From: Mimachlamys varia
Taxonomy: Eukaryota; Mollusca; Bivalvia; Pectinida; Pectinidae
Direction of reading: 5' to 3'
Length of the DNA stretch: 64,000 bases
Assembly (NCBI GenBank): GCA_947623455.1
Contig: OX392538.1
Location: 26,907,001-26,971,000, forward strand
Shown piece by piece: positions 22,654 through 34,646 of this stretch. The first letter of the stretch is position 1, and each line of letters opens with the position of its first letter. Made by a program: the position numbers and the translations under genes. The notes under the pieces are model-generated. The model was not told where the DNA came from. It did not search any database and was given only the letters and a program-made list of their open reading frames with translations.

Positions 22654-22752
22654 TTTGTTTTGGGCACCTCGGCCGATCCAACCAAAGAGACGTCAACAGA
22701 ATAAGAATTCAAAAACCAACACAGACTTCCAAATCATCCTGAAAAAGATCAG
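22654..22752 (+). CDS. candidate internal exon, unidentified
   Basis: A 99-nt open stretch between TATATTTGCAG and AG|GTTAAGT, less AT-rich than its surroundings. The open frame gives LFWAPRPIQPKRRQQ followed by a Lys/Asn-rich tail ending in ILKKI. No domain is recognised and no partner exon is seen. Splice-like ends in AT-rich DNA are common, so this is weak. Confidence 0.2.
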
Positions 22753-22879
22753 GTTAAGTATTAATATAGCCATCGGGTATTTTTCACAGCTCAAGTCTGT
22801 GATCTCAAAAAAAAATCTTGTTAAAGATATAGTGAATTTGTTCATTCATATCATACAGGGATTTGATTACCTTACATTT

Positions 22880-24498
22880 TAAAACTGGGAGTCCATTGGA
22901 CTGCAAACCAAGAATTTTGAGGGTCCACGAAGAAAAAATGGGAGTCCAAATATTTAACATTCAACTTCATGCATAAATAATCATTTAATGTCACTGTAAA
23001 GCTTTTCATTATTTACTGAATTATTGATTGAATTAGTATATTCAACCATAGGTTATAAGACTAGTGAGGAATCATTATTCTTTTTGTACATTTTGTAAGT
23101 CTGGTTCCTGTATAATATGAAATAACTGATTAGATTCAGTTTCCATAATAACAAATGCTATATGTGATTTCCAACAGTTTACAACTCAGCAATCACATCA
23201 GTACAATTACTGTTATTACATGTTGAAGATTAGAATGACCAAGATCAATTTTCATTAGTGATGACGTTACTTTTTAAATAAATAAACAGAGGATGCTGTG
23301 ATAGAAATTATAAATTCAATTAATAGCCTGGCCACCTGAATATGAAACAATTATTGAACCTTAGAAAACACATTACAAAAACAAAATTTTTGACTGCTCC
23401 TGAAAATCTGTCCGGATCGGTTTCAGTATTAGAAAACACCAAAACAAACATGGCATGATTTATTTCTGACTTTTGGAGAGATTACATGAAATTCCTGTAC
23501 CCTATATGCTTATGGCAAGTAAAGAAAATGATTTGCAAGGAAGGTGCCGTTTTGGTGGTTAGTATTGACTTTCAATATTGTTTCTGCTGCGAATAGAGCC
23601 ATCTAGTACATTGTGAAAAATAACAACAGAATGCCAACCTGCTTCGGGGATTACTCCATCTACATAATGTTTTGATATACTGTATATTGCAATGAAAATT
23701 CTTGGGAAAATACTGATTTTAGATATTATTTTCAGTTACCCAACAGGAAGTACAAAAAAGGGGGGCAAAATATACCGAGCCTGCAATACAGTAATTGTCT
23801 GTTTTATCGTACCTGTATTTGAAGTACTCGATATATATATATATGTATTTGTTGCAACCAAGGAATTAAAGCAACGAACAACATGATAATTAACATGGTG
23901 CTATATTATTATCAATGTCAATTAGGTGTACAATGCAACTGGAACCTACAGATCACGTGACATAGTCTTCATTTGGACTGTCTCTCGTGTTATCGTATAT
24001 ACACTGTACGACTATGGTGAACCCCGGTCAACTTATATTAAAGTACACATGTCCGTCTCGTATCGAAATACGGTCATGGGAAATAAAATTTGGAACAATG
24101 TTACATGTGAACTTGTTGTAAACAGATGAAGTGTCATCCTTGGTGAGTGAAAACAACACAAATCAGTGGGATTTTGTACTACGTATATACTTTAATAGAA
24201 GTTTTACATAGACACAGCTGTGTGACAATCTTTTTCCTATTTTGATGGGTACCTGGGTATACATTTTTGGACCCGGTTACTTCTCCAACCCGAACCGTAC
24301 TAGAATATACGCAGGAATTTGTGTCTGATCATATGATATACAGATCTAGACAGCTTATTTTTAAAAATGTGTATAATTTTGACACTGTCTTGAAAATTTT
24401 GAAAATCAGTTCAATTCCTTTACTAATTTTGACTAAAGAGCATGTGAGTGATTCAGATCCATTGGGTCTCTTGTCTTCCAATCTACATTATGTAGATA
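22880..24498. other. no gene recognised
   Basis: Nothing beyond short ORFs and an (AT)n run near 23830. Confidence 0.5.
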
Positions 24499-24510
24499 TG
24501 CTAGAATCAA

Positions 24511-24731
24511 TTTTGGTTTATTTTTGTTTTACGTCCTATTAACAGCTATATGTTCATTTAAGGAAGTTCCAGGTAATGGAGGTGGAGGAAAGCCGGAGTA
24601 CCCGGAAAAAAAACACAGACCTACGGTCAGTACTTGGGAACTGCTGCACTTGGAATTTGAACTATCAACCCAGAGGTGGAGGGCCTTGGTAGAATGTCAG
24701 GACACCTTAACCACTCGGCCACTGCGGCCCC
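24511..24731 (-). mobile_element. tRNA-derived SINE, copy 1, with a perfect 12-bp target duplication
   Basis: On the minus strand the element begins GGGGCCGCAGTGGCCGAGTG, a tRNA-like A-box head, and a degenerate B box follows. The body includes CTCCGGCTTTCCTCCACCTCC-like text and a tail with AATAGGACGTAAAACAAAAA. TGCTAGAATCAA occurs exactly on both sides (24499-24510 and 24732-24743), the hallmark of LINE-mediated insertion. The family looks like a SINE common in bivalves; whether it is a V-SINE or a MetaSINE cannot be settled here. Confidence 0.88.
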
Positions 24732-24743
24732 TGCTAGAATCAA

Positions 24744-24985
24744 ATAGTCTTCATATATATATATATATATAGATGAAAGAGTGTGTGACTGCAGCTTCTC
24801 TTTTCAGATTTGAGAAAGTAGCCTCCAATGAAATGAGATGCAATTGATAAAGACTTATCCTTAACTTTGAAACTACACTGATGCAATAAGGTAATACTAA
24901 TTATCAAAACCGGATTCCGGGCCAAAATATCCAGATTTTTCCCACTCGCCACATGGCTATACCTGGTAATTTTATCTTGCATTTT
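24744..24985. other. (TA)n microsatellite and unassigned DNA
   Basis: A TA run at 24754-24771 followed by unique-looking sequence. Confidence 0.5.
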
Positions 24986-24989
24986 CAAA

Positions 24990-25198
24990 TTTTTACACAG
25001 ATATGCGAGTCATTTACTAGCAACTTGCATTTTGGAGCCCAGTTAATGTTACCCAAATTCAGTCAAATTCAATGAAAGTTGGTATGTAGATGTATCATGA
25101 CCCTACAAACCCAACTAGCTTTAATGTGATAGATCAAAAAGTTGCCTCAATTTCAAAATTCAGGTGACCATTAAGGCCCATGTGCCTCTTGTTTATTC
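24990..25198 (+). repeat. dispersed repeat ending GGCCCATGTGCCTCTTGTTT
   Basis: Its closing words AAGGCCCATGTG and CTCTTGTTT recur at 33223-33246 after a similar AT-rich body. Such endings are familiar from many molluscan loci (memory only). The start is not well defined. Confidence 0.4.
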
Positions 25199-27116
25199 TA
25201 TTTGTTTGTTCTTTTAATATTGTGAATGTTTTAAGTGCATTTGGTACATTGTATATATATGTATTCACCATCGTTAAAATGACTTTGACAGAATAAGACT
25301 AATTACCAGTATATAGAATATATGCCAATAGCTATAATATATATGTATAACCAGTCATTTCAGCGCTTGACACATTACTCTATATAATGTCAAGAAACTT
25401 TGAATTAAATGCATTTCTGCTGGTAATCTTCATTATATTGGGTTGCAGCACAAATGTTAACATACCTAGGGATTTTGTTGAAAAAACCTACAGAATTCCC
25501 TATGCAACCTTTCTTAAAATTTATGATTTGTAAAATCACATAAATTGCATGTACATGTAAATGGTATTTACAGGCTTATCAAGTCTTATGCAATTACAGT
25601 TGTTTTTAAGTGCGAGCAAGCACTTATTGTTATTGGTCGGCTCTGTGTCCTCTTTCCGGTATATGTGCAAAATTTTTTTTTACTTTTGTGCACTCATGCC
25701 ATCAGAAATAGAATATTGTACAATGTATATAATTACTCCTTACCAAATATCTACTTATTGTGAATGTGCAAAATTAAACATTTAGCTAAATAAAAGTTCG
25801 GTCGAACATGCTACGATACACATTTTGTAGGTCAGCACAAGGTGAAGCGGTCTATCTTATCAGCGCTTGTATGGGTCACGATTGTTAAGCGCTTTGGTGA
25901 CAGACAGCTAGGGGTGATAACTCATAACTTGCGGAATCTTAGAAGCATGAATTTGACGTCTAAATTTTGTACTCTGTTTTGTTGGATGAAATGCTTGGTA
26001 ATACTTCAATGACAGCTACTCGGTTCGTCTGGGGACTCATTTTATTGGTGTAAGGTATAATTTAAACGAATGCTGGCAAATAAACACTTTTAAAATATTG
26101 AAAAAATAATGTAATTTTCATACCAGTCATGAGGACGGCGGTCAAAACAGAACAATGAAACCGAATTTCTATTAGATACTACATGGACATTTCTGGCTAT
26201 TTTAGATATTGCCAATATGATAAAAATTGATAGAAATTACAACGTTTTAGGGGAAATATTGGTAGCATTATGTAGACAAAAACAGATTGCCAAAAAAGAT
26301 CAATAAACGAAGATATTCATTGAAATTTGATTTTAATTGTTTACAGCATACATACAACAGGAATATTGATAAGAAGTTACTCGTTTCTTGCATTCCACGA
26401 GCATGAATTTCAGTGTTCAATTGCAGCTGCAAAGCCATCATAATGTAAAATTATGTGTAGAGTGCTTTTTAGTATTATTATTTACAGACATGTAAGTGAA
26501 TTTATTGAATCAGTTGAAATATTATCATCATTATTAACGAATTACTTAAGAATCAAATGCTCAAAAAAGATGTTAAAATCACTTAACCATGTAAATAAAT
26601 TCAATCTAAGTCATGTCAGTGCTGATTAGAATTATTTCACATGAATCAGACTTTTTTTAGCTGTAAAATAATAATTCAAAAACACAACATTTAGATATAT
26701 TTACAATAAAACATTTTACACTGGATACATTCAGGGGCTTGAGGTTTTATATTTGAATTTTTTTTTTTTTTAATTTAAAACAAAATCTACTACTATAATC
26801 ACCGTTATTAACACCATTTCCCTAAAAGCAACCCTATCCCTTTTACGAGTGTATTGAAGTTGTGTAGGTGCCCCGACTAATCATGACAAAGCTTAATTTG
26901 TCCATATTACAGTTCAGTATACCTGCTATGCGCATTTTTACTGAACAAAACCACAAATATCGGTAATACACCATATTGTCCGAAACTGATGACAGTAATA
27001 TCGCACATCATACTACCCATTCTCAGGCAAAAAACATTGTATTTATGACTTTATAGAAACAGCTTTTTTGTTCATACATGTACATGTATCTTCTTTTTGT
27101 TGAAATCAATTTTTAG
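25199..27116. other. no gene recognised
   Basis: About 1.9 kb of AT-rich DNA, with T-rich and A-rich runs near 25671 and 26760 and only short ORFs. Confidence 0.5.
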
Positions 27117-27522
27117 GTGCTCTGTGCGCTATTTACGGCGAATACTGTAAGTGAAATCCTCAGGAGGTGGGAGCACTTCATGTCTTCCAGAAATATTTTT
27201 AGTTCATTATTTATTATTGAATTTGCAGATTCACCATGTGCTTCTACCAGTGGCAATACCCACGCAAGTGAGCCACCTGCTTCAACTTCATCCACCTCTG
27301 GACATCCCATGCGACATCGCAGATGCAAATTTGTGGGGAGACGCATTTCACAAGTGGTATATTAATGTTTCAACTAAACAGACGAAGTGGTGTGAAGGGA
27401 AGAGATGACCAGGAGGGGCAGAGTATGAAGTGTCCTACAAAAGTGAAAAGGAAAAGTACCTCACAGATCACCTTCAGCAAGATCTTGACACAGGGGCTTT
27501 GAAGTTTATTGACATACTGGTA
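27117..27522 (+). pseudogene. candidate two-exon gene fragment with one in-frame stop, unidentified
   Basis: A 30-nt open segment (27117-27146) lies between a pyrimidine-rich CAATTTTTAG end and ACT|GTAAGTG. After an 82-nt intron-like gap ending GAATTTGCAG, a 294-nt segment (27229-27522) runs to CTG|GTAATG. The frame is continuous across the proposed junction. The second segment reads, in part, LLQLHPPLDIPC, ANLWGDAFHKWY, STKQTKWCEGK, then a TGA (27406-27408), then EYEVSYKSEKEKYLTDH and FIDIL. The composition looks protein-like, with several Trp and many charged residues. The stop could be an Arg CGA changed by a CpG transition. The family is unknown; alternatives are a decayed transposon gene or chance. 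Confidence 0.35.
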
Positions 27523-27523
27523 A

Positions 27524-27625
27524 TGTCATGTTACGATTTATAAGTCAAGAGTTATTTCCCTTTAGTTGCAACACTGTCATGTTACGATTTATAAGTCAAG
27601 AGTTATTTCCCTTTATTTGCAACAC
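27524..27625. repeat. 51-bp direct tandem duplication
   Basis: 27524-27574 is repeated at 27575-27625 with one visible difference (TTTAGTTGC against TTTATTTGC). It starts 2 bp after the proposed exon end at 27522 and contains TTACGATTTATAAGTCAAG. Confidence 0.9.
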
Positions 27626-29764
27626 CTAAGCGAGGTGCGTGAGTTATTGTCGTTAATTCGAACGCATGGCAGCGTGAAGAAGTTTTGTGTCTATAAAGCA
27701 GAGAATCCAAGGTGTAAGTGAAATGTCAATTAACATAATCATGACAGATTAATAGTATATGAGCCAATGACTCGATCTATGCATATTGTGTTATATCGAA
27801 CTGGAGAAATACGTTATAATTTGTACTTATTAATGTGTCAGTGATTACGACTGATGCGTCAGGATTTATACGCATATAATAGTTGCTACCATACATCCGT
27901 TTGATTTGAGTATAGGGTTATTTCTCAGGAGTTTAGAAGTCCAGTTTATATTTGCATGCCCTAATATAAATTCCCCATGGTGTATTTTGGCTTCCAAGCG
28001 TGCTAATTACACGCATTTCTGCGGTTTACCGTATTTACTCTAATAATACTATTACCGATAACGGTGAGTACGGATTCTACACTCCTGACCTCAATATATA
28101 TTTTAGTTTTGCATACCGAACTTGTTGTCATACATATTGTATACTTTCAATAGGTTATAAAAACCATTATAGGTAATTGCTGCCATGTAGATTAACCAGG
28201 TTATATGGTTAAGGATAAAATAATGAGGGTAATTATGTACATCATAACAAACAACAGATAAGATTTTATGTAAAATGTATTGTTGTATTGTTGCAGGTTT
28301 TTACCCTCCTTCTCTGGGGGTTTGTAAAAGGATTAAAGGCTTAATCACAGCACAGGTAATATAATGATGTGGGTATGTACCAATGCAACAAGCCACTTGA
28401 AAGTGCAACGTTATAGTAAAAGTAGAACACTTGACAGGTCATGATCAGCAAGGGTGGTCATGGGGCTATTTTTGTCCTGTAGTCATAAATCCTTGAGCTT
28501 TTGGCAAAATGGTCAATCTTGGTGAGATTGATTTTTAGTCGATTGAGTCCTTGTTGAATTTTAACCAACTTATCATGTCATAAGGAAATGTTCATCAGTG
28601 GATACTATAGTATCATAAATAAGGGGGTGGGGGTCATTTTAACATAATGGTATTTTGACCCTGGGGTCAATTTACTTTGGGGTTCAAATTACCATACTGC
28701 ACCGGCCGTCTTGGTGAAAGGCATGTCAGCTCTCCACTGGAACTCCTGATCACTCTTGCAATGAAATATATTAATAATGAAGTATTTCTTTATTGAAATG
28801 TACCATGTAATATATGGCATGATGGTAAATATTGCTTATGTCCATTTGATTGATGATTTTAATCATTATTTTGTCCTGATGCAAATAAAACTACCGTGAT
28901 TGGACACAAAATCAACTAGCTGTTTTTGAAAAATAAATGTAGGACTGAATTAGTTGATTAATTGTAGAGAGTATGTCTAAACCTTTAGGCTTTCTTCTGT
29001 TGCTATTCCAAAGTGTCACTTGTTGTGAAATTGTTAATGCTTTTGTTTATAGTGAAACAATACCAGCAGTCATGATGCATTCAACTTATAAAACTGTGAA
29101 CTATTTACAAACCTGCTTTTCTTAAATAATTAGTTTAATTTTGTGGAAAGTTTTTGAATATTATAATATCTATATTGAAAATAAGAACATTTCCTTTAAA
29201 ATTGTTTTATTAAATAAATTTATATGATAATTGCTACATATGATTTTATTGAGAATTATCTCCCTTGGTTTCAGTCTGTTGTCTATGTGTCCCCATACCT
29301 TTCTTCACCTGTGTTTTACCTGTTCTAAAAATAGACCACTTTTGAACTACATTTTTGACACATGACACAGGCATTTTGGAATCTATTTATTGTAATTGTT
29401 CCTGTATTTAAATGGACTATTGTAAGTCAAAGACAATGTCTCCAGGGTTTTCTCATCAAATACTTATAGAGTTGATGTTGAACAAAATTATTTGTATATT
29501 TTTTTCATCTATAGAGCAGCAGTGAACTTCAGAAGCTGTGTTGTGCCAAAAAACTAAATTGCCTAAAAAACTATGTATTAAGTACATTTTCAATATTTTC
29601 ATTTATTTGCATACAAAATATGTATGCATATATATATAATCGTTGTTAGTGAACATAAATTGTTGCAAAAATATCTCTATTCCCATTAATTTACACTGTT
29701 TTAACCTTGGTCGCTTCAAGATATGTTATATGCAAAACTGTCTGGTGCTCGCCCTTAAAAAACA
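27626..29764. other. no gene recognised
   Basis: AT-rich; only short ORFs. GTTGCAG at about 28292-28298 followed by a purine-rich stretch and CAG|GTAAT resembles a tiny exon but is too weak to call. Confidence 0.45.
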
Positions 29765-29784
29765 ATGAACCCGCAGTTCAACAT

Positions 29785-30075
29785 TGTAAATTCGGTTTTC
29801 AGTTTGTGTTTTCCAGATTTTGGTTCAATTCAAAATGTATTGAAACTTTATGTAGTTACTAGCATCATCATACTGAACATCTTAGTGAAATTTGGAGGAA
29901 ATTTATATACAGGTTTTGCTGTTTTGGGTCAAAAACATGGGAATTTTGAGAATTTGCGTTAAAGTCCACTTTTTATAGTGTGGCTGATATCGGATTCAAT
30001 TGAAACTTAGGGTAGTTACTCATATTATCATACTGAAGACCTTAATGAAAATTGGAGGAAGTTTTGGTGAACTAG
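29785..30075. repeat. degenerate two-copy tandem repeat
   Basis: The words TTCAATT, GAAACTT, GTAGTTACT, ATCATACTGAA and TTGGAGGAA recur in the same order about 170 bp apart, with many differences. An old tandem duplication or a dispersed repeat; the 65-codon ORF here is not convincing. Confidence 0.45.
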
Positions 30076-30124
30076 ATCATATCTCTGCCATGCATTTGAT
30101 TCACTGCATAGTGTAATTTATATA

Positions 30125-30436
30125 CAGTGTACCCTCGTTATACTGCCACCTTTCGTCCACAGCAATTATGGCGGTATAACGAGGGTGGCGATAGTATCGA
30201 ATTATGAAAATTATTACCAAGAATTAAATTGCATAATAGATTGCAATTCCAACATTTTATTAAAAACAAGCTTAGTATTATATCGTCCTATCGGGAGGTT
30301 TGTATTTTAAAGGTTGTGGCAGATGGCGATATGCGAGGGTGGCAAACTTAACGAGGTAATTATAGGTTTAGAGGTTTAGATGGTGGTATGCGAGGGTGGC
30401 GGTAGATTCGGGTGGCGTTAGGTCAAGGGTACACTG
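30125..30436. mobile_element. 312-bp pogo/Tigger-like MITE
   Basis: Ends CAGTGTACCCTCGTTATA and, inverted, CAGTGTACCCTTGACC, flanked by TA (TATA on both sides). CAG ends with a CCTCG block are typical of pogo/Tigger-type Tc1-mariner elements. The interior contains repeated GAGGGTGGC words on the plus strand. No transposase is present. Confidence 0.75.
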
Positions 30437-30777
30437 TATAATGTGTATGGTATTGCAAAAGTTAATTTCTACTTGCTTTCAAGTTTTATACTTGACAGAC
30501 CATGCCCACTAGTGCACATTAAGCTTGTTTATCTGTAAAAAGATTCTAAACACACAATTAGCGATTCGTGTACCAGTGCAACAATACATTGTGTAAATGG
30601 AACCGAAATAAACCCAGAAAAACCTGAGCCAAACCAAATAAATCCTGAACCGTCCTGTAACCCCTACTGATGACCTCCATTTCTAACAGAACATGTAAAA
30701 ATGTTAAACTACACTGTCAAAAGCCATACATCATGGTCTTTCTTACACATGTACATTGATATCACCTGTGAGTCATG

Positions 30778-30993
30778 TTTGGTTTATTTTTCTTTTACAT
30801 TCTATTTACAGCTACTGCTAGGGTCATTTAAAGACATGCCAGGTTTTGGAGTTGGAGGAAAGCTGGAGTACCCGGAGAAAAAACACCGATCTTCAGTTTG
30901 TACCTGGTTACTGCCCCACACCGGTTTCAAACCTGCAACCCAGGGCGTGCGGTAGGATGTCAGGACACCTTAACCACTCGGCCACTGCAGCCG
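30778..30993 (-). mobile_element. tRNA-derived SINE, copy 2
   Basis: Colinear with the SINE at 24511-24731: the head (CAGTGGCCGAGTGGTTAAGG on the minus strand), the degenerate B box, the CTCCGGGTACTCCAGC-like body and the tail next to ATAAACCAAA all match. Its flanks show no clear target duplication, so it is older or truncated at the head. Confidence 0.85.
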
Positions 30994-31611
30994 TCTTCGG
31001 CTTCCTGAATCTGTTTGACCACTAGCCAATGGGTGAGATATGCACTCAAGTCATGTTTAACAAGTAAGCTTCTCAAGGCAACAAAAGAAATAATAATTAG
31101 GTCTGTTGATTTTGTAGATTTGTAATAATTTGATTCCTGCTTTGAACAGATTTATACATCATGAATACAAAATAAGAAATGAAATTAACTGTTCAAGTTA
31201 ACTTTATCCTTCCAGTATTTGGTAAGTCTTACTTTTTACTTTCAGTGTTTGACGCAAATGCTAGCTTGGGCTAGTAGAAATCATGTCGGTTACCAGAAAC
31301 TGTTTCACAACTAGCCAATGAGTGTGACTTCGCACCAGAATATGGACCATTTCATGCATCAGTAGCCGCAAATAATGACCTGTCAATACTTTGTGTAGAA
31401 TTGTACCAGAGGTCCACCCTTGACATGCATGTATCTGGAGATATAGGTAAATAGCTAAACATGTATCTCATTGGTAAACCGCGTGCAATAAAGAGAAATT
31501 AACAGTTAGATCTAACATCACATCTAATACAGTTTATTCCATTTTATATCACTCGTGTTTATATCATGGGCTCCCAGACATCATTTTCCCTCAATATAAT
31601 TTATGTAATTT

Positions 31612-31760
31612 TATTATGCCCCTGCGGCTGCCATGAAATGGGGGGCATATAGTGTTACCCATGTCCTTCCCGTCCCATGGTAATGTAACCAGCTGGGAGT
31701 GAGGGCATTTATGTCTCGCAGACATTTCTAGTTTGATGTTGATGTTGACATATTTTTTTC
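31612..31760 (+). repeat. dispersed repeat beginning TATGCCCCTGCGGC
   Basis: GC-richer than its flanks, with CCATGAAATGGGGGGCATA forming a short imperfect hairpin with the first bases. This end sequence is familiar from bivalve loci (memory). The right boundary is uncertain. Confidence 0.4.
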
Positions 31761-32394
31761 TGGAACAGCCCTAAGCACAACACACAAAAAAATGCATGCG
31801 TTCATTGTGCTTACATTGCGCACACATCGTTCACCTATGGTGTGCACAACTGGGCAATCTAAAGACAGTTAGTTCATCTGTACAATAGTCGCACTCACGT
31901 ACGATTTGGTACAATTGGTCGGTAAATAATACAAAATGAAAAAATACAGAACACTCTTGTCGAAATACTATATGAATTTGCATCATATTGATTGAGATTA
32001 TGTTAATTTTACAATATACAGTGAAGCAGTCAAATGCGGGTTTAGCTTCCCAGTAACAGAACAGGTAAATAACATGCCAGAGTTTTATCTGTCCTGTGTC
32101 CGGCAATCTGCTATGACAGCCATTACTGAGTGACCGTTATGAAATCTAATTGGACGCTTATGATTAGTTATTTGAAGTTTACTATAGTTTATATAGCAGA
32201 AAGACAGTTTTGGATATTTTGTCCATTTCCAGTTTGAAATAAGTCCAACTTGATTGGAATAACAACCATGAAATGACAGTTTGATATTGGAAGAATTTCG
32301 ACTCTGGCCTACCCATTGGACTATTGGGAGGGGCTCAAAAGGGTCCAACTGGCTTAATTTCAACAATCTTCTTCTTTAGACCAAGATGTGCCTG

Positions 32395-33000
32395 TTGGCC
32401 TCTTGTACTTAATATGAACATTTTGTGGGGACAGTATGACACAAAGATGATTGGAATTAAACAAGAGTTAGCTGACCAAAAAGTCAATGTCACCAGGTCA
32501 AAGGTCAAGGTCAATTTTTACATCTTTTCATTGATGAGCATTTTGTTACGACATTGTGAAGCAAAGCTGATCGGAATTAAACAAAGAGTCAACTAATTGG
32601 ATGTCTAGGTCAAAGGTCATGTCAAATTTTATATCTTTTCACTGATGAACATTTTGTTATGACATTATGAAGCAAATTTGGTTGGAATTTAACAAGAAGG
32701 TAGCGACCAAAAAGTCAAGGTCAAAGGTCAAGGTCATATTTTATATCTTTTCACTGATGAACATTTTGTTATGACATTACGAAGCAAAGGATTAAACAAG
32801 GATTCAACTGACCAAAAGGCAAAGTCTTTAGCTCAAATTTTAAGTTCAAATTTTATAGCTCTTTACTGATGAATATTTTGTATTGACATTGTGAAGAAAG
32901 TAGATCAGAATTAAAACAAGGAGTTAACTGATCAAAAGTCAAGATCACAGTGTCAAAGAGGTCAAGATCATTGATTTAAAGGTCAAGGACACCGCCTGTA
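32395..33000 (+). repeat. degenerate ~112-bp tandem repeat carrying AGGTCA clusters
   Basis: About five diverged units share GAACATTTTGTTATGACATT, GAAGCAAA, GGAATTAAACAA and a block of AGGTCA words. Clusters start at 32495, 32607 and 32718, i.e. 112 and 111 bp apart. All three include AGGTCA-A-AGGTCA. Confidence 0.8.
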
Positions 33001-33222
33001 GCTTTCTTTTTTGAGAAGTCAGTTGAACAAAAATCAAAGTCACTGAGTTTGATCGTTGGGTTCAAAGCTTTGGGAACGATGATTTTGGGAAATCTATAGA
33101 TGTACATGTATAAGCAGGACCTTTTTCTACCTGTCATTTTTCTAGCTCAAACTTTGTTTAAGTTAATCATTCTTTCAGTAAAAGTTATTAGTAATTGCAG
33201 TACATCAAAACTCGGTTGACTG

Positions 33223-33246
33223 TCAAGGCCCATGTGACTCTTGTTT
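33223..33246 (+). repeat. terminal word of the GGCCCATGTG...CTCTTGTTT repeat, second copy
   Basis: AAGGCCCATGTGACTCTTGTTT differs by one base from the sequence at 25175-25198 and follows a similar AT-rich body, so it marks the end of a second copy of that dispersed repeat. Confidence 0.4.
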
Positions 33247-33745
33247 AATCAGTCACATAAAATATCCAGAAAAAGATGTGATTTCCATTGATTTCAGATA
33301 AAACTTGTACAAAATATTGCATAGAAAATAAAAAATAGCACAAAAATAAAAGATTTTCATGAAATAATGTATCCCGATTGAAGCATCCTCATAGGTATAT
33401 TGACTAGCTTACTTATAGTTATTGATATTGGAAATGCACTAGATTAAGTTGAAAATCATGTTTCTCTTAATGTCACATACCTGGTTATATCATGTTTTTG
33501 TCTGACAAACCTTACATGATATAAAGAGGTATGCACTGTATTAACTTAGGGTGCCTATTATGGACACATTTGGGTGGTCTAGACCTACATCAGAATGCAG
33601 TGTTCCATAAAAATTATGAGTCATTTATGATATGTTATAACAACAGCTGAGATTGAGTGTATTTTAAAAGTAAAAGTATATATGTACACTTCAAATAAAA
33701 CATGAATGGAAGAAATGAAAGAAAATGTCAGTTGTGCTATGGTAT

Positions 33746-33818
33746 ATTTCTATAGTGTAGTGGTTATCACACTTGCCACTCTGTGGTGAGAGACTCGGGT
33801 TCAAATCCTGATGGAAAA
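33746..33818 (+). tRNA. tRNA-like sequence (pseudogene or SINE head)
   Basis: An A-box-like TAGTGTAGTGG (33753-33763) and a B-box-like GGTTCAAATCC (33798-33808) are correctly spaced. A TCGGG/CCTGA T stem, a GTG/CAC D stem and a six-of-seven acceptor stem can be drawn. The anticodon loop is irregular: position 33 would be C, and an extra base precedes the anticodon stem. It resembles Val/Glu-type tRNAs but is more likely a pseudogene or a SINE promoter than a functional tRNA. Confidence 0.45.
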
Positions 33819-33927
33819 AATAAATTAGCACTACTTGAACTTTGTAAACATTGCAAATTTAAATACATTTAAATATAAATACTTGTAACTTGTATAATGC
33901 ATTCTATATATTTTTTTCTCTATTCTT

Positions 33928-34640
33928 GTCTTGCCCGAAGGGCCAAGTGAGTTAATGTGATGGTGCAGCATCCGTCGTCCGCCCTGCGTCCATCAACTCT
34001 TCCTTGGAAAGATTTCTTATAAAATACTGAAAGGCCTAGTGGCTTGAAATTTGGCTTGTAGCTTTCTTGATAGGATCTGTACAAAGTTTGCGAAAAGAAA
34101 TGACCTTGACCCATATCCAAGATCACAGGAGTCAAATATGTTGAAACATTTAAACAACTTCTTCTGAAATACTGTCAGGCATAGAGACCTTATAATTCAC
34201 TGGTAGCTTCCTTGGATGAAGCTGAACAAAGTGTTGGGGGAAAATGACATTGACCAATATTCAAGGTTGTCAATTCTGTTAGAACCTTTAAACGACATTT
34301 TGTGATTAACTTAAATGCCCAGGAGCATGATATATGGCTGAAAGGTTCCTTGGATGAAGCTGACATAGTTTGCGAAAAGAAATGACCTTGACCCATATTA
34401 AAGATCACAAGGGTCAAATCTGTTCAAACCTTTAAAACGACTTCTTCTGATTAACCAAAAAATTGGATGAAAGGTTCTTTGGATAAAGCCTGACAAAATT
34501 TGTGAAAAGAAATGACCTGTTAAAACCTTTAAACAAATTCTTCTGATTAACCAAAATGCCCAGAAGCATTATACATGTATATGGCTGAAAGGTTCCATAG
34601 ATCAAGCGTGGCAAAGTTTGCCAAAAAAATTACCTCAACC
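33928..34640 (-). repeat. degenerate ~170-bp tandem repeat headed CCGAAGGGCCAAGTGAG
   Basis: Begins with the hairpin-like word TTGCCCGAAGGGCCAAGTGA. About four diverged units follow, each with AACGACTTCTTCTGATTAAC-like, GGCTGAAAGGTTCC, GGATGAAGC and GAAATGACCTTGACC words. Minus-strand ORFs of 60-75 codons arise from it. This head is recognised from memory as a very common bivalve repeat. Confidence 0.7.
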
Positions 34641-34646
34641 AATATT

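Noticed and set aside
33746..33818. Functional tRNA gene
   Set aside because: Irregular anticodon loop (C at position 33, extra base before the stem) and an acceptor mismatch; kept only as tRNA-like.
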